This document shows positions 23,365 to 34,850 of a DNA stretch of 64,000 nucleotides, in pieces. How positions within the stretch are numbered: position 1 is the first letter of the stretch; every line of letters begins with the position of its first letter. A program made the translations under genes and the position numbers. Source of the stretch: Microcebus murinus (taxonomy: Eukaryota; Chordata; Mammalia; Primates; Cheirogaleidae); contig NC_134124.1 of the NCBI RefSeq assembly GCF_040939455.1, forward strand, positions 29,029,138 through 29,093,137, written 5' to 3'. The notes below the pieces were generated by a model. It was not told the DNA's origin. It made no database searches and saw only the letters and a program-made list of their open reading frames with translations.

Positions 23365-23520
23365 TATTGGTTATCAGTGGGGAATCCAAGCAATTAGATT
23401 AGAGAGTTATTAGAAGAGGAAAGAAAGGTTAGTAGGTAATTGCAGTACTTGAGGTAAAAGAAGTAAGAGAAACGATAGATATATTTATGAATGAAGTGGT
23501 CAAGAAAGAACTAATTCCTT
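23365..23520 (-). repeat. Probable L2 fragment, reversed
   Basis: GGTTAGTAGGTAATTGCAG then TACTTGAGGTAAAAG resemble the reversed L2 segment with gttaggaggctattgcag followed by tccaggtgag. Tentative. Confidence 0.45.
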
Positions 23521-25919
23521 AGTCTTGCCATTTTCGTGACCATGTTTGGTTTCTGCCAAAACAATTTGCAACTGCTCACTGTTAAATACAAGCATGAAGC
23601 TTCAGGAGATTGAAAGGAAGTTCCAGATAATTAATGCCAAGTCCAGGATATTAACTAGCTGGATCTGAAGAACAGGGACCTTTTCTTCTCATAATAGTCT
23701 TCAAATACAATAGGTGGCATTTTAAATATTTAATAAAATATGAATAATAAATAACACTGTAAATAAAAGGTCAGAAGCTGGCCTAACACTAGGGAACTCT
23801 AACACTCGAGGGGACAAAACACTGGTGTATTTATTCTAGGCAACTGCCCTCTATGGTCTCCAGGGGATGGTCTGATTGACCTGAAAGGTCGTTCCCATTT
23901 TTGGTTAATTTGGTTTTATGAAAAATATGCTTCAAGGGTGTGTGTACTCAGAAGTCCCGAGCCTTCATTAAATAAGAAAAATATTAAATTGTTTAATCTC
24001 CAGGGTCATATTTATGTTTACCTTTGAAACTAAAATATTCAGATCTCAAGCTTTGCTGGATTCAGCTCTTTGTGATTTTGTTCATTGGGTGAAATATTGT
24101 GTCTTTCACTATTTTCACTAGGGGTGACTGACTTGTGTAGCCTCTCTAGTATTTACTATTCTATTTCTGAATTGAAATAAGACTAGATGAAATGAACTCA
24201 GGAAAGAAAAGGGATGAGTAAAACTTATGTAAGGCCAAGAAAGCTAGTAGAAAAGGACAGTTAATGGCTTTAATGTCAAAGTTAAAAAAAAAAAAATTAA
24301 CATTACCTGCTGTTAATTACCAGAGAATCCAAATTTGGTAGATGATTTTTCCTCCATTTTACACAATTGATATAGTTTTCCTATTACTTTATTTTGGGCT
24401 TTTTTCCTCTGGCTTACTATATGCAATAAAATGTGTATGTATTTCTTAATTGATTTATTTCTTAAATGATGCAGCGTAACATGAAGTTACATTTAAGCTC
24501 TGTAGCAAAAACAGGATCCTTACTTTACTGAATAGACTTTGGAAAATGCAGAGTTTACTTTGTGCAAGATGACTGGCAATTAATGCCCAATCAGGAAACT
24601 TCTAATGAGATTTTCCCACCCATCTTAAATTAAGCTCAATTTAATGCCAAATGTATTACTAAAACCAATATCTTCTGTAAACCTCATACACTGAATATTC
24701 AGAGTTCATGTCAAGGGAGTGAGGAACACTGAGAGTTGAACTGTCTACTTTATGCAAATACAGTGTAAAACAATGAAGTTAAAAAATCTAAATACTCTTT
24801 ACTTTTGTATCTATTATTAATTCTGCATTTTATTTTATAGCAAAATGTTTGAGAAATCTGAAGCACAAACAACATATGGAGGACTAAATATTTTGTAGGC
24901 TTAATGATGTATTAGTATTTTGCTTTGTATGAAATTCTAATCACCAGATATGTTTATCACTGCAGATGGAATATGCAGGCCCCTGATACCTCGGGGGATT
25001 AGAGAATCCAAACATCTGTAACAAGGGAAGAAAAAAAAATCCCATTGCAATGTACAAATTTTTTAAAAAATGAATTAATGAGAAAAATGAATGGAAATAA
25101 AAGTTTGTTATTAATACCATCTTGTATTTATAATTACCAAGGAGCTCTACATGCCTTAGAGGTTTTATTCTATCCTTTAAAAATGTAATGAGATATTAAA
25201 ACACAGTCTACATATAAGTTGGGGAAATATGCAATACTTTTTATTCCATTTTTAGTTTGATGGTTTGGAGCTGAGATAAAGACATGCCATAATTAATGCA
25301 GTCCACATTTTGGCTATTTATACAATTGAAACACCTGGTTGATAATTGGCTGTTTCACTAAATTCAACCAGATATTTTCTAAACATATTAAAACCCTATT
25401 AATTGGAAAACATAGAGGGGAGTGTTTTGGTTATGCAAATTTACCAATTTAAGTGAAAGGAGTCAGATATGATGGGTTTGAAATGTATTTTGACTCTAGA
25501 ACATTTATTACCATTTGTTTGAAAAAAATGTTATATACAGACTCTTGTTCTCATATTTGTCTTTGATGAAGCCAAATGTAAGGGGATAATAGAATAGTAT
25601 TTGATTCTGATGACTGATTTGCTGATTTATTTAAGTTATTTTAATTTTTAAAAAGTGTTGTGAAGAGTTCTGCTAGAAGTTGGGATACATTGAAAAGAAT
25701 CTTAAAGTCATGTCTAGAATACAGATACCTAAACAATAGACCCTTTCCAGAAGATTTGCCTCATTATAATTTTTAATATATATGGAAGGACTTTTTTATG
25801 AACTTTTAAAAAACTATATGATCCGGTTTAGGCATATTTTGAGTATTGCCTTTGAAAATTACATATTTAATGGAATCAGAGTCTGTGAAGTAAAAGCGTT
25901 GCTTAAACCAATAAAATTG
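23521..25919. other. Repeat-free block, possibly constrained non-coding DNA
   Basis: About 2.4 kb with no transposon I recognise, although transposons crowd both sides. The part from about 24640 to 25480 is rich in homeodomain and POU-like words: TAATTAATGCAG (25293), CTATTAATTGG (25397) and the octamer-like TTATGCAAAT (25431). No open frame or splice structure stands out. Enhancer activity is only an inference. Confidence 0.35.
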
Positions 25920-26115
25920 TGAAAAAGTGTAGTAATAGCATGGATTCTGAAGATAGACTGCTTGAGTTCTAATACAAGATCTGCCAATTATTAGCTCTGT
26001 GACTAAAGATAAATCAGTACTCAGTAACTGAGTTTTCACATCTATAAATTGTATAAAGTAATAATGTTTTCCTTATAGAGCTATTTTGTAGTTTAAAATA
26101 GTTTACACAAATATT
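25920..26115 (+). repeat. MIR SINE, forward
   Basis: GGATTCTGAAGATAGACTGC, GAGTTCTAATACAAGATC, ATTAGCTCTGTGACTAAAG and GAGTTTTCACATCTATAAAT follow the MIR order with moderate divergence. The minus frame at 25806-26039 overlaps it and is chance. Confidence 0.8.
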
Positions 26116-26351
26116 ATATATGTATATATGTTTGTATAAATGCATGTATACATGTATAGATTGATAAATATATTAATAGTTATAGTTGTCTACATTTATT
26201 TTTATATATCTATACTCATATCTATCTCTTATAGCACAGCCAACCACATTATAAGTGCTATAAGTTTTATCTATTTTTTATCATTATTTCCCTTGTTTTA
26301 GAAATAAAGTTTGTATAAAACATAAAGTATAGTAATCAATATTCTATTCTT
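26116..26351. other. AT-rich spacer
   Basis: TATATGTATATATG-type run at about 26117-26160, then possibly a short reversed MIR scrap at 26230-26310. Confidence 0.4.
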
Positions 26352-26550
26352 AATGTCACTCTCATTTACTTCATGAAATCTGTGACTTTTGAAAGATTTG
26401 CATTGTTACTTTGTAGCCTTGTTGCTCTGTAATTGTATAGCACTGAAAAACTTCAAAACCAAAATCAGTGAGAGAGCTAGAAGTGTTCAGGCAATAAATG
26501 ATATTGTTCATGAGAAACTATGATGAATGGAAACAAATGTGATTTACAAG

Positions 26551-26589
<39 letters not shown>

Positions 26590-27027
26590 TTTTTTTTTTT
26601 TTGAGACAGAGTCTCACTTTGTTGTCCAGGCTAGAGTGAGTGCCGTGGCGTCAGCCTAGCTCACAGCAACCTCAAACTCCTGGGCTTGAGTGATCCTTCT
26701 GCCTCAGCCTCCCGAGTAGCTGGGACTACAGGCATGTGCCACCATGCCCGGCTAATTTTTTTTTTTTATATATATATCAGTTGGCCAATTAATTTCTTTC
26801 TATTTATAGTAGAGACGGGGTCTCGCTCTTGCTCAGGCTGGTTTTGAACTCCTGACCTTGAGCAATCCGCCCGCCTCGGCCTCCCAAGAGCTAGGATTAC
26901 AGGCGTGAGCCACAGCGCCCGGCCTACAAGTTATTTATTTAATGAACTTTTCCATATTAGGATGTAATTTGAGACTCTAATTCAGGGGTCACCAAACTTA
27001 TCTTCAAAATAACAAGTATTTTAGGTC
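26352..27027 (+). repeat. Left arm of a 296-bp inverted duplication (Alu inside)
   Basis: With the Alu and one target copy removed (26561-26940), the arm is 296 bp (26352-26560 plus 26941-27027) and is the reverse complement of 28002-28297. I count about 10 substitutions and one single-base indel, roughly 96% identity. Shared landmarks include AATGTCACTCTCAT at the outer edge and TTTTAGGTC at the inner edge. The inner end stops abruptly 52 bases into the terminus of a hAT-type element that is complete only in the other arm, so this arm is probably the copy. Confidence 0.93.
26561..26924 (-). repeat. Full-length lemur-type Alu, reversed
   Basis: Dimeric Alu on the minus strand, tail at the left as TTTA repeats plus a T run. 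It carries AGTCTCACTTTGTTGTCCAG, CCCGAGTAGCTGGGACTACA, GAGACGGGGTCTCGCTC and ends GCCACAGCGCCCGGCC. Between the arms is the AT-rich CAGTTGGCCAATTAATTTC segment (about 26779-26797). The 16-bp target duplication TACAAGTTATTTATTT is present at 26545-26560 and 26925-26940. Low divergence marks it as fairly young. Confidence 0.96.
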
Positions 27028-27849
27028 CTAATGAATTATATGCTGTTTTAATTAATTATATGATTTGATAACAGTTGATTATTTCCATTTGTCAGTGTTA
27101 TGTCTCCTAATCTGTGGTTCATATAAGTTTTAGATGAAATGAAAAGATGAGTTCTTGAATGTGAAGAATGTCAGTCTAAATTGGTGGAGAAACTATGCTT
27201 TAATTAGGCTTCAAGTAGCACCAGCCAATATCTGGTTTGATGGGCAAGCCATGTGGTGGGACACATCCAAGTGCTGAGACTTCTATTATCCTAGAGTCAA
27301 TATCAATAACTGGTCAAGATAAAGGCCATTGTTTATTTAGAATTTAGACTTGTACAATAGAAACATTATCAATCACAATATCTTAATGGAGGAATTTCAT
27401 AAAGGGCAAATCATTTTACAAAATTGATTCAAATAAACTTAATTTGCTTTTTACTCTTAATCCTGAAGTCATATTCTTTCCACTTTCTTCATTCTTATTT
27501 TCTTGCCAATGTGATTATGATTGGGTTACCTGGGTTCTTATAAGGACAATGGGAAGGTCAAAAACTTGAAAACCTGGAAAATATATATATATATAAATTT
27601 TCAGATTTTCTATTGAAGGAAATTCTCCATATACTTTAATGTCCTACAATAATAGAGAGGAAAAAAAGAATTTAGAAGATGCTTAATAAATATTTTTAGA
27701 GATATTGCTTTAATAAATGCATGAAAATGATATTCAATTTCAAAAGTATGTAGATTTGGATGGCATTATAGATAAAGGCTTTTTTCCATTATTCATTTTC
27801 TGGGAGAAATATTTTATTATGCAGGGGATCCTTGTAATCTGCTTATTTG
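27028..27849. other. Unique spacer of the inverted duplication
   Basis: Unique AT-rich DNA between the two arms; a (TA)n run at about 27581-27595. No gene or repeat recognised. Confidence 0.5.
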
Positions 27850-28047
27850 TTAAATTTAAAAACTAGGGCTCTTGGACTAAATCTAGCCCACCACCTTCTT
27901 TTGCAAATAAAGTTTTATTTGAGCACAGCCATGCTCATCTTTCATAAACTCAATATGGCTGCTTTCATGCTACAATGACTGAGTTCAGCAATAGAAACAA
28001 AGACCTAAAATACTTACTATTTTGAAGATAAGTTTGGTGACCCTGAA
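27850..28047 (-). mobile_element. Non-autonomous hAT-Charlie-type DNA transposon
   Basis: The right end reads GATAAGTTTGGTGACCCTG, a degraded terminal inverted repeat. Inside are TTGCAAATAAAGTTTTATTT, GAGCACAGCCATGCTCAT, AATATGGCTGCTTTCATGC and AGACCTAAAATACTTACTAT, a well-known order in a short mammalian hAT element (MER58 group or a relative; name uncertain). The left terminus is badly decayed. Its last 46 or so bases lie inside the right arm of the inverted duplication. Confidence 0.75.
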
Positions 28048-28297
28048 TTAGAGCCTCAAATTATATCCTAATATGGACAAGTTCATTAAGTAAAAAACTT
28101 GTAAATCACATTTGTTTCCATTCATCATAGTTTCTCATGAACAATATCATTTATTGCCTGAACACTTCTAGCTCTCTCACTGATTTTGGTTTTGAAGTTT
28201 TTCAGTGCTATACAATTACAGAGCAACAAGGCTGCAAAGTAACATTGCAAATCTTTCAAAAGTCACAGATTTCATGAAGTAGATGAGAGTGACATTG
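28002..28297 (-). repeat. Right arm of the inverted duplication
   Basis: Reverse complement of the left arm over 296 bp at about 96% identity. At the point where the left arm holds the Alu, this arm reads ACAAGTTTTTTACTTAATG without interruption, an empty site. Because the hAT element continues past the inner edge here but not in the left arm, this is probably the original copy. Confidence 0.93.
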
Positions 28298-30934
28298 GAG
28301 AACCATTCTAATAACTTGCAAAACCATTGATTAAGATGGGAATATCTGGCAGTTAGAAAAGTTACCAAAATAAAAAGTTATCATTTTAAAGAAAAATTGA
28401 GAAGAACAGTGAAATGTTAGATGTTTCAAGGGAGTATGTCATAAGTATCAGAGTTAAGACAGGCTCTTTGGAAAATTTATAAAGTCCTGCATTATTTTTA
28501 GATAAAGACTGTTTTCATGATTGTATAAAAGGTGAGAGAAGTCATTCCATGGTGTCACAAATTTTTACCAGAAAAATTATACACTGAAAACAATTGTTTT
28601 GTATAATGTTAATTCCATGATTAGGTGCTGATTATAACCTAAAATTTGCTAAGTATAAATTAAATATTATTTTTGAAATAAAATTTCTTTTCACTTTTCA
28701 CTATAATAATAGCAGATCCATTTTAAGTAGGCATGTCCTGTAGTATTACTCAAACATAACAGAGAATTCCTTTAGGCTCAAACATCCTCTGCTGTGTGGC
28801 AGTTAGGGAAAGTGCACATACATACCCACATACTTGTTTGTATGAAAGTTTCAAATTTTACAAAGTTAGCTTGCTGTCACACAATGCTTCCAACAAACTT
28901 TTTAAAAGTATAAGTCTAAAATTTTCCATATACCCTCTTATTCTAAATATAGATTAATTTGGCTGACCCATCAACTTTTTTTGATAGATTTGAATCATAG
29001 CTTTTTTACTTGTCATTTTAAAAATAGGATCCATGAGCAGAGGAGACATAAATACACATGAAAGTAATTTTTTGGTATTTCATCAATGAGGAAAAAAATT
29101 ATCTTCTCATAGGAAAATATTCACAGTACAATTTATTGCCAAAATTATAATATGTAATTTTAGATTTAAATTTGAAGCAGGATTTTGTTTTTATTTTTTA
29201 GATGGTATGCATCAAGTTGTATTGTTAATTGACAAAGAGACAATATTTTTTTCTAAATTACTTTTTTTCTATAGCATCTATTTCATTCTTCTTCCATATG
29301 ATATCTTTTACATATATAAATATGTAATACATATATCCATGTATTACATATATGAAAAGGCTAATGCTAATTGGCAAGTAATCAGAGAAACCTCTCAGGT
29401 AACTAGGTGGATTAGAAACAATTTGACCAGGGTGAATTAAGATAGGACAGAAGGTTAGAACGGTATAAAAGGTAACAGAAGGCTTTTTCTCACCCTGAAA
29501 AGAGCTAACAGATCTAGAACTTTGAAGCTGTCTTTGTTATAAGTTTTATAGGTGGGCTGAGAAGTTTGTTTAAACTGATAAATATGTGTCAATAATTATT
29601 TAAACAGCTCAATTCCTGACTTAGTTAAAAAACCATCGTTGTAAGGAAAACATACCTGACAGATTTTTTTGACTTAATGATAGATAATGTCATAGATGTT
29701 TTCTTGTATCAAAGCCAACACATCATTTACTCTGCTTTCTACTGTTATGAGTGGCATTTGGTTTAAAGTTTTCTGTCTTTCCTAACATTCCCAAGTGATT
29801 TAATTTTCTCGTTTTGCAATGGGAGTTGCAATCATGACAGAAAAGGTTATGTCCTTCAGAGACAAATTTCTATGAAAAGTAAGGTCTCGACAGGATTTTT
29901 ATCAGCATTCTCTAAAATATTCTGCTTCATGTTAGATAAATTTATCCATAATCTCCAAGTTAAGCTGAAAAATATAAATAGAAAGTAGGGTTCATTTACA
30001 GTGTGTTTTGTACCTGATGATTATTGACGAGCTATTGCATTAAAAGCAGTTAACAAGAAAGGATTCACGTTGAATACAGGTGCATTCTTCTGTCAACATT
30101 CTGTTCACTTTAACTTTTACACAAAATGTTAGAACAATGTAAGATATTGTAGGCAGACATCTTACTTGGCTTTTTTAAAAAATTTGATTTATAAATGACA
30201 TTTCCTACTAAAATTTTTCCTACCTCAAGTGTCCAAAGCTTGACTCAAGCAGATAGCACAAATATGTAATATACTATTATTTAGCTAAGTTGAAGGGTCA
30301 TTTTTGTCAATGAACTAGGAAATGTATTATGGCAAACTGCTATGCTAAGAACTGATTACATGGAATTCATGTGGTAATAAAACTGAACGGTTCAGTACCT
30401 TAAGATATCACTGTTCTTCTAAGGAAGCTAATGTTTCGTGTTATCTCCAACAGAACACAGAGATCACAGGTCTCCACTTTTCAAGCATTAGCAAGATTGA
30501 TGATTTCACAATATTTGACAAATAATAGTTTATCTTCTTTCTTCATAAAAAGGCAGGTTCATTCTGGTGCCTATTTGTAAGAATTTATGTCATAAAACTG
30601 TATCACCCAAAGGCTTTTAAATAAGGAAAGCAGTTGTAAAGGGACTGAAAAATAATTTCCAAGTACTCACCTTGGATATATTCATTATTAGAATTTGAGC
30701 CAGTAACACAAATCTATCAATTACTGACCCTATCCAGGGACCCACTGCAGTGCTTCTTGGTTCCTAAGAGAACAATGGGGTAGTAACACCATTTAATGTT
30801 ATCCAGGGTTTCAGCCCCCAGTTCTTATCAAGCCTCTTAGCATACTGGGTCGGGGCCATTGGGAAGTTTCCAAAGCCCTTTCACACCTTTTGTGTAAGGT
30901 AAAACTAGGAGGTTCTTTAAGAGAGGCAGGCCAG
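28298..30934. other. Long unique AT-rich stretch
   Basis: About 2.6 kb without a recognised transposon. A TATA-like GGTATAAAAGGT occurs at 29462-29473 with no promoter context. A perfect 13-bp inverted repeat is at 29320-29351. The forward frame at 29207-29440 is chance. Confidence 0.4.
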
Positions 30935-31155
30935 CAATTAGTTCAAAGCATGAGCATAAATCTGGCCCTATCATTTCCATGCTGTTTAAACCACTTAACT
31001 CCTATGTGCTTAATTTCCTCTTCTGTAAAATAAGAATAAAAGTAGTGTCTACTACATATTGATTGCAGATTTAGATGTATAAATGTAAATATAATATTCA
31101 TACAGCTGTCTTAGAAGGTGGTCTCTGGTATGTGACAGACTCCCACTAAATATAG
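30935..31155 (+). repeat. MIR SINE, forward
   Basis: AACCACTTAACTCCTATGTG, CTTAATTTCCTCTTCTGTAA, AATAAGAATAAAAGTAGTG and ATGTGACAGACTCCCACTAA fit the MIR order. Confidence 0.78.
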
Positions 31156-31343
31156 GACAGTGTTATTATAAATTATTAATCTACCTGATTATATCTCTAT
31201 TTTTCTAGATCCATCTTAGGTTTGCCTTAGATTTTCTAATGCTATTGAACAAAGTTTATAAGATGAACTAGAAGGAAGAAAGCCACATGGAAGAAAATAA
31301 ACTTTTAATCCTCATTCCTAGCACAGTATAAACCTTCCTTAGA

Positions 31344-31685
<342 letters not shown>

Positions 31686-31759
31686 AAACCATCTTAGAAA
31701 ATGTAGCCTGACCCACCAGTTACTTGCATCAGAGAATGAGAGTCATCCTTGATAAGCTC

Positions 31760-32375
31760 CTTCACACCATTCATTACCTCTTCAATTGAGAAATCAAGTC
31801 CTGTGTATTTTACCTCTAAAAGATACTTTAATTCCTTATTACTCTCCATCTCCACTGCTGCTACCATCTTACCTCAAGTCATTTTCATTTGTTATTTGGT
31901 CCATTTTCAGATCATGTTCAGTACTCACTGGCAGCCCATTGCTTTTCGAATAAACTGCACAATCCTTATCATGTTCTATACATACTTAAATGAACTGACC
32001 TCCTCTGCACTCCAGGCTCATCTTGGCCCCATACCCTTCATTCACCAGGTTGCAGCTACACTGACTTTCCTTCTGCCCTTAGAATCATGTGAGTGCTTCC
32101 CATTGTCACAAACCTGCAATACTCTCTCTTATGTTTTTTACCTGAGCTCAATATTCAGGTCGTATTCTACTCATTTATTTCTTAAGGAAGCAATTCCTGA
32201 ACATGTAGGCTACATTATTTGCTCCTATTTTCCACTTTCCTGGCACACTGCTTCTCTTTGGCAGAATTTGCCATGGTTACAATGATTCAAACATCAGTTT
32301 AATTGTTTATGGAAGGTGTATCCTGGGGCCTAAACTAGAAGTCTCTTGAAGGTTGTAGTGCGCTTTTCTTTTTCT
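31760..32375 (+). repeat. L2 3' region, forward
   Basis: In order: CTCCATCTCCACTGCTGCTA, CAGATCATGTTCAGTACTCA, TGGCAGCCCATTGCTTTTCG, CCAGGCTCATCTTGGCCCC, AAGGAAGCAATTCCTGAAC, and near the end ACTAGAAGTCTCTTGAAGG. This is the L2 3' course (catctccactgc, tgatcatgtcact, tggcttcccattgc, aggccttccctgacc, agaatgtaagctcc). The 178-codon forward frame at 31749-32285 falls inside and is a by-product of this T/C-rich strand. Confidence 0.75.
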
Positions 32376-33039
32376 ACACTACATACACTTTAAGAAACAC
32401 ATTAGAAGTGCAGTACTTTTGAATTATTAAAATCCCTTCTTTCTTTCTGCCAAAAGCCCTAAATTGGGAATGACTATTTATTGTCTCAGAACTCCTTTAC
32501 CTTTGGTGTGGAGTGAGATGGGGCCCCAAGAGGAAAAATCAGAGGATTTGGGTTATAATCCTAATTTGTGGCATCATGTAAATTTCAGAGATTTAGTTAT
32601 ATCAGCTGCAAAATTTGTGGCTTTCACTAAAAAATTGTGGTCTCTTTCAATTCTAAATTTTTATTTTTAGACTGACTCTGTAGTCCTTCAAATTATCTCA
32701 TTTATATCAATGATTCCCTTCTTTTACTGTCAACTAAAAGTAATTCCACATTAAGAATAGCTTTGCTTCTTGAGGATTGAGAAAATGTACTATGACAAAA
32801 AATATGGAGTCAATGACTTCTTTAAAGGAACTTCTGTTTACTTAATAGAAACTATGTTTGAAGAATGGTAGGCTATAAATGGCTGAGACATGTTTAGAGA
32901 CAAAGCTTACTATGCTTAGAAATTTCAGTCCCCTTGTTCTGTTCCCCTTTCCCAAACTGTAATAAAGTCCCTTCTCACACATACCTACCTTCATCAATCC
33001 TCATTTCTGCCCCAGCCTGTGCACCCTCCATTTTCCAAC
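32376..33039. other. Unique DNA, nothing recognised
   Basis: No repeat I can name. The small frame at 32464-32670 shows no similarity to any family I know. Confidence 0.4.
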
Positions 33040-33200
33040 ATGGATTATATAATTCAATTCTCTCAAATACACAATGAAATAGATACCATTATTATCCATT
33101 TTATAGCTGAAAAAGCATAGGCATAGAAAGTGTTGCCTTATGTCGCCAAAGGTCATAAATGTAGTAAATGGAGACAGGTGGGGCTGACTTCTCTCTTAGG
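33040..33200 (-). repeat. MIR SINE, reversed
   Basis: ATTATTATCCATTTTATAGC, TGAAAAAGCATAGGCATAG, GCCAAAGGTCATAAATGTAG and AGACAGGTGGGGCTGACTTC follow the reversed MIR order. Confidence 0.75.
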
Positions 33201-34739
33201 CACAGTGGACACACAGTGACTATAGCTCACAAAAATCTTTTCATGCTTTTTAAAATACGAAGAAAAAAAATGAAGTTTTAGGTTAATGAAAATGTCTTAA
33301 CATATGTTAATATATTTATTTATAGCAACACAGTCATAAAATAGAATTATATATTAATATATGTAATATATATTATTTTCTGAAAAATTGTTTATACATA
33401 GACATACTTATTAAGGGGTTCCTAGTTATGTGGGGCCATTGTTTGACTCTTAGACACAAGTTGCTCATTATCCTTACCTTTGTAAGCTTCAAACTGATTC
33501 AAGTGAATTCCGTGTGTTAAGATATAACTTATTAGTAAAATAATAACAACTGTTATTTATCTGGGTGGATGTGGCTTATAAATCACTTGTTTATATACAG
33601 GTATGTATGTGCATACCCTTTATACCATACTATCTTCTGCCTTTGAGAATTTACACATAATGTTTTGTCCCAAAGATATTTTCCTCACTAAGGATATTTT
33701 TGCCTTCTTTCTGCCTCCTAGTATTCTATTAAATTTCACAGCTATCCACTATTATGAATTGATAAAGTGGCTTATTTTATATACTAGTTTAGAATTTGAA
33801 CACATCTTTCAAATTATAGCAAGAAATCATTAGTTTTTAAAGCGTTTTATGTAGGTGTCTTTCATAAGATATTGAATGTTATGCTTTTGTTCCCAAATAA
33901 ATCAACTGGCTATTCAGACTAGTGGAGAAAAATGAAAAATCTTCTGTTCCCAAGCAACACATACCTGTTGGTATTCACCTTCCTGAGATCTGTATCTAAG
34001 AGACCATCCCTATTGAGATTGTTAGTGAGTTTTTGAATGACAAATTGTTTCTCATAATATGATCATAATACACTGGATGATGGGTTGATACAATATGGAA
34101 TTTAATTAATATGAAACATTTTTTTAAATCCCCTTTTCTCTTAGGAGCTTTACAAAAGTGATGTCTTGAACGGCAGAACTGCCATGTATAACAATGACTT
34201 AATTCCACCTTCTGTTATCACTGTTTGAGGTGATTTCCTCCTTTTCCCCTGTCTATTTCTTATCTGTCTACTAATATTATTTGTAGAGGTAGTCATTATA
34301 GAATCAGAGACTGTATGAGATAAAAGGGACTTTGAGAGGTCACAAAGTGGAAGTACTTCATGCAAGCTCTCCTAAAAGATAGCTATATTTTTAAATTTTA
34401 CAAAAGCCAAAAGCCCATTTTCTCTATTTGTTGTTCTTTTATATGATTCACAAAGTGAGCTTTCATTTTTTGACCTGCTCTGCTACACTTTCCTCTATTA
34501 TTTATCATGTAAAACTAATACCTAGCATTGTCCCTAGTTATAGTCAGTCATGTTTAGATACTTTTCCTTAAGTTTCTACAATTCCAGTATATCTGGATAA
34601 ATAGTACCAAGGTAACCATAGTGTTAGATGAACACTAAACTAATGCCAGACTGCAAGATCTGCCTCCAATTACTCCTGTTTTTCTTCCTTTTTTGAAACA
34701 AAGGTATCTATTATTGTTTGAGCTGTTAGCTAATGTCCT
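33201..34739. other. Unique AT-rich DNA
   Basis: ATAT-rich self-complementary sequence at about 33298-33375. TTATAGAATCAGAGACTGTA with GGGACTTTGAGAGGTCAC (about 34295-34340) may be a scrap of the same ancient repeat as at 10160. Small frames at 33603-33833, 33996-34208 and 34150-34365 look like chance. Confidence 0.4.
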
Positions 34740-34850
34740 ACCATTTATATAAATGAAAATAAATCAGAGATAATAATGAAAATGATATTCACCTTCTGGG
34801 ATTGTTATAAGCATTAATAAATACTATTTATCAAGCACATAGACTAATGG
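34740..34850 (+). repeat. MIR 3' fragment, forward
   Basis: AATGATATTCACCTTCTGGG, ATTGTTATAAGCATTAATAA and AAGCACATAGACTAATGGC resemble the MIR 3' half. Confidence 0.55.

Noticed and set aside
26976..28047. The two hAT-like ends at 26976 and 28047 as termini of one large transposon
   Set aside because: The inverted similarity continues about 250 bp beyond both ends into flanking DNA, which a single transposon insertion would not produce.
29462..29473. GGTATAAAAGGT as a promoter TATA box
   Set aside because: No CpG enrichment, initiator or downstream exon; AT-rich DNA produces such words often.
31749..32285. 178-codon forward open frame as a gene
   Set aside because: It lies wholly within forward L2 3' sequence, whose T/C-rich strand is poor in stops; the translation has no domain.
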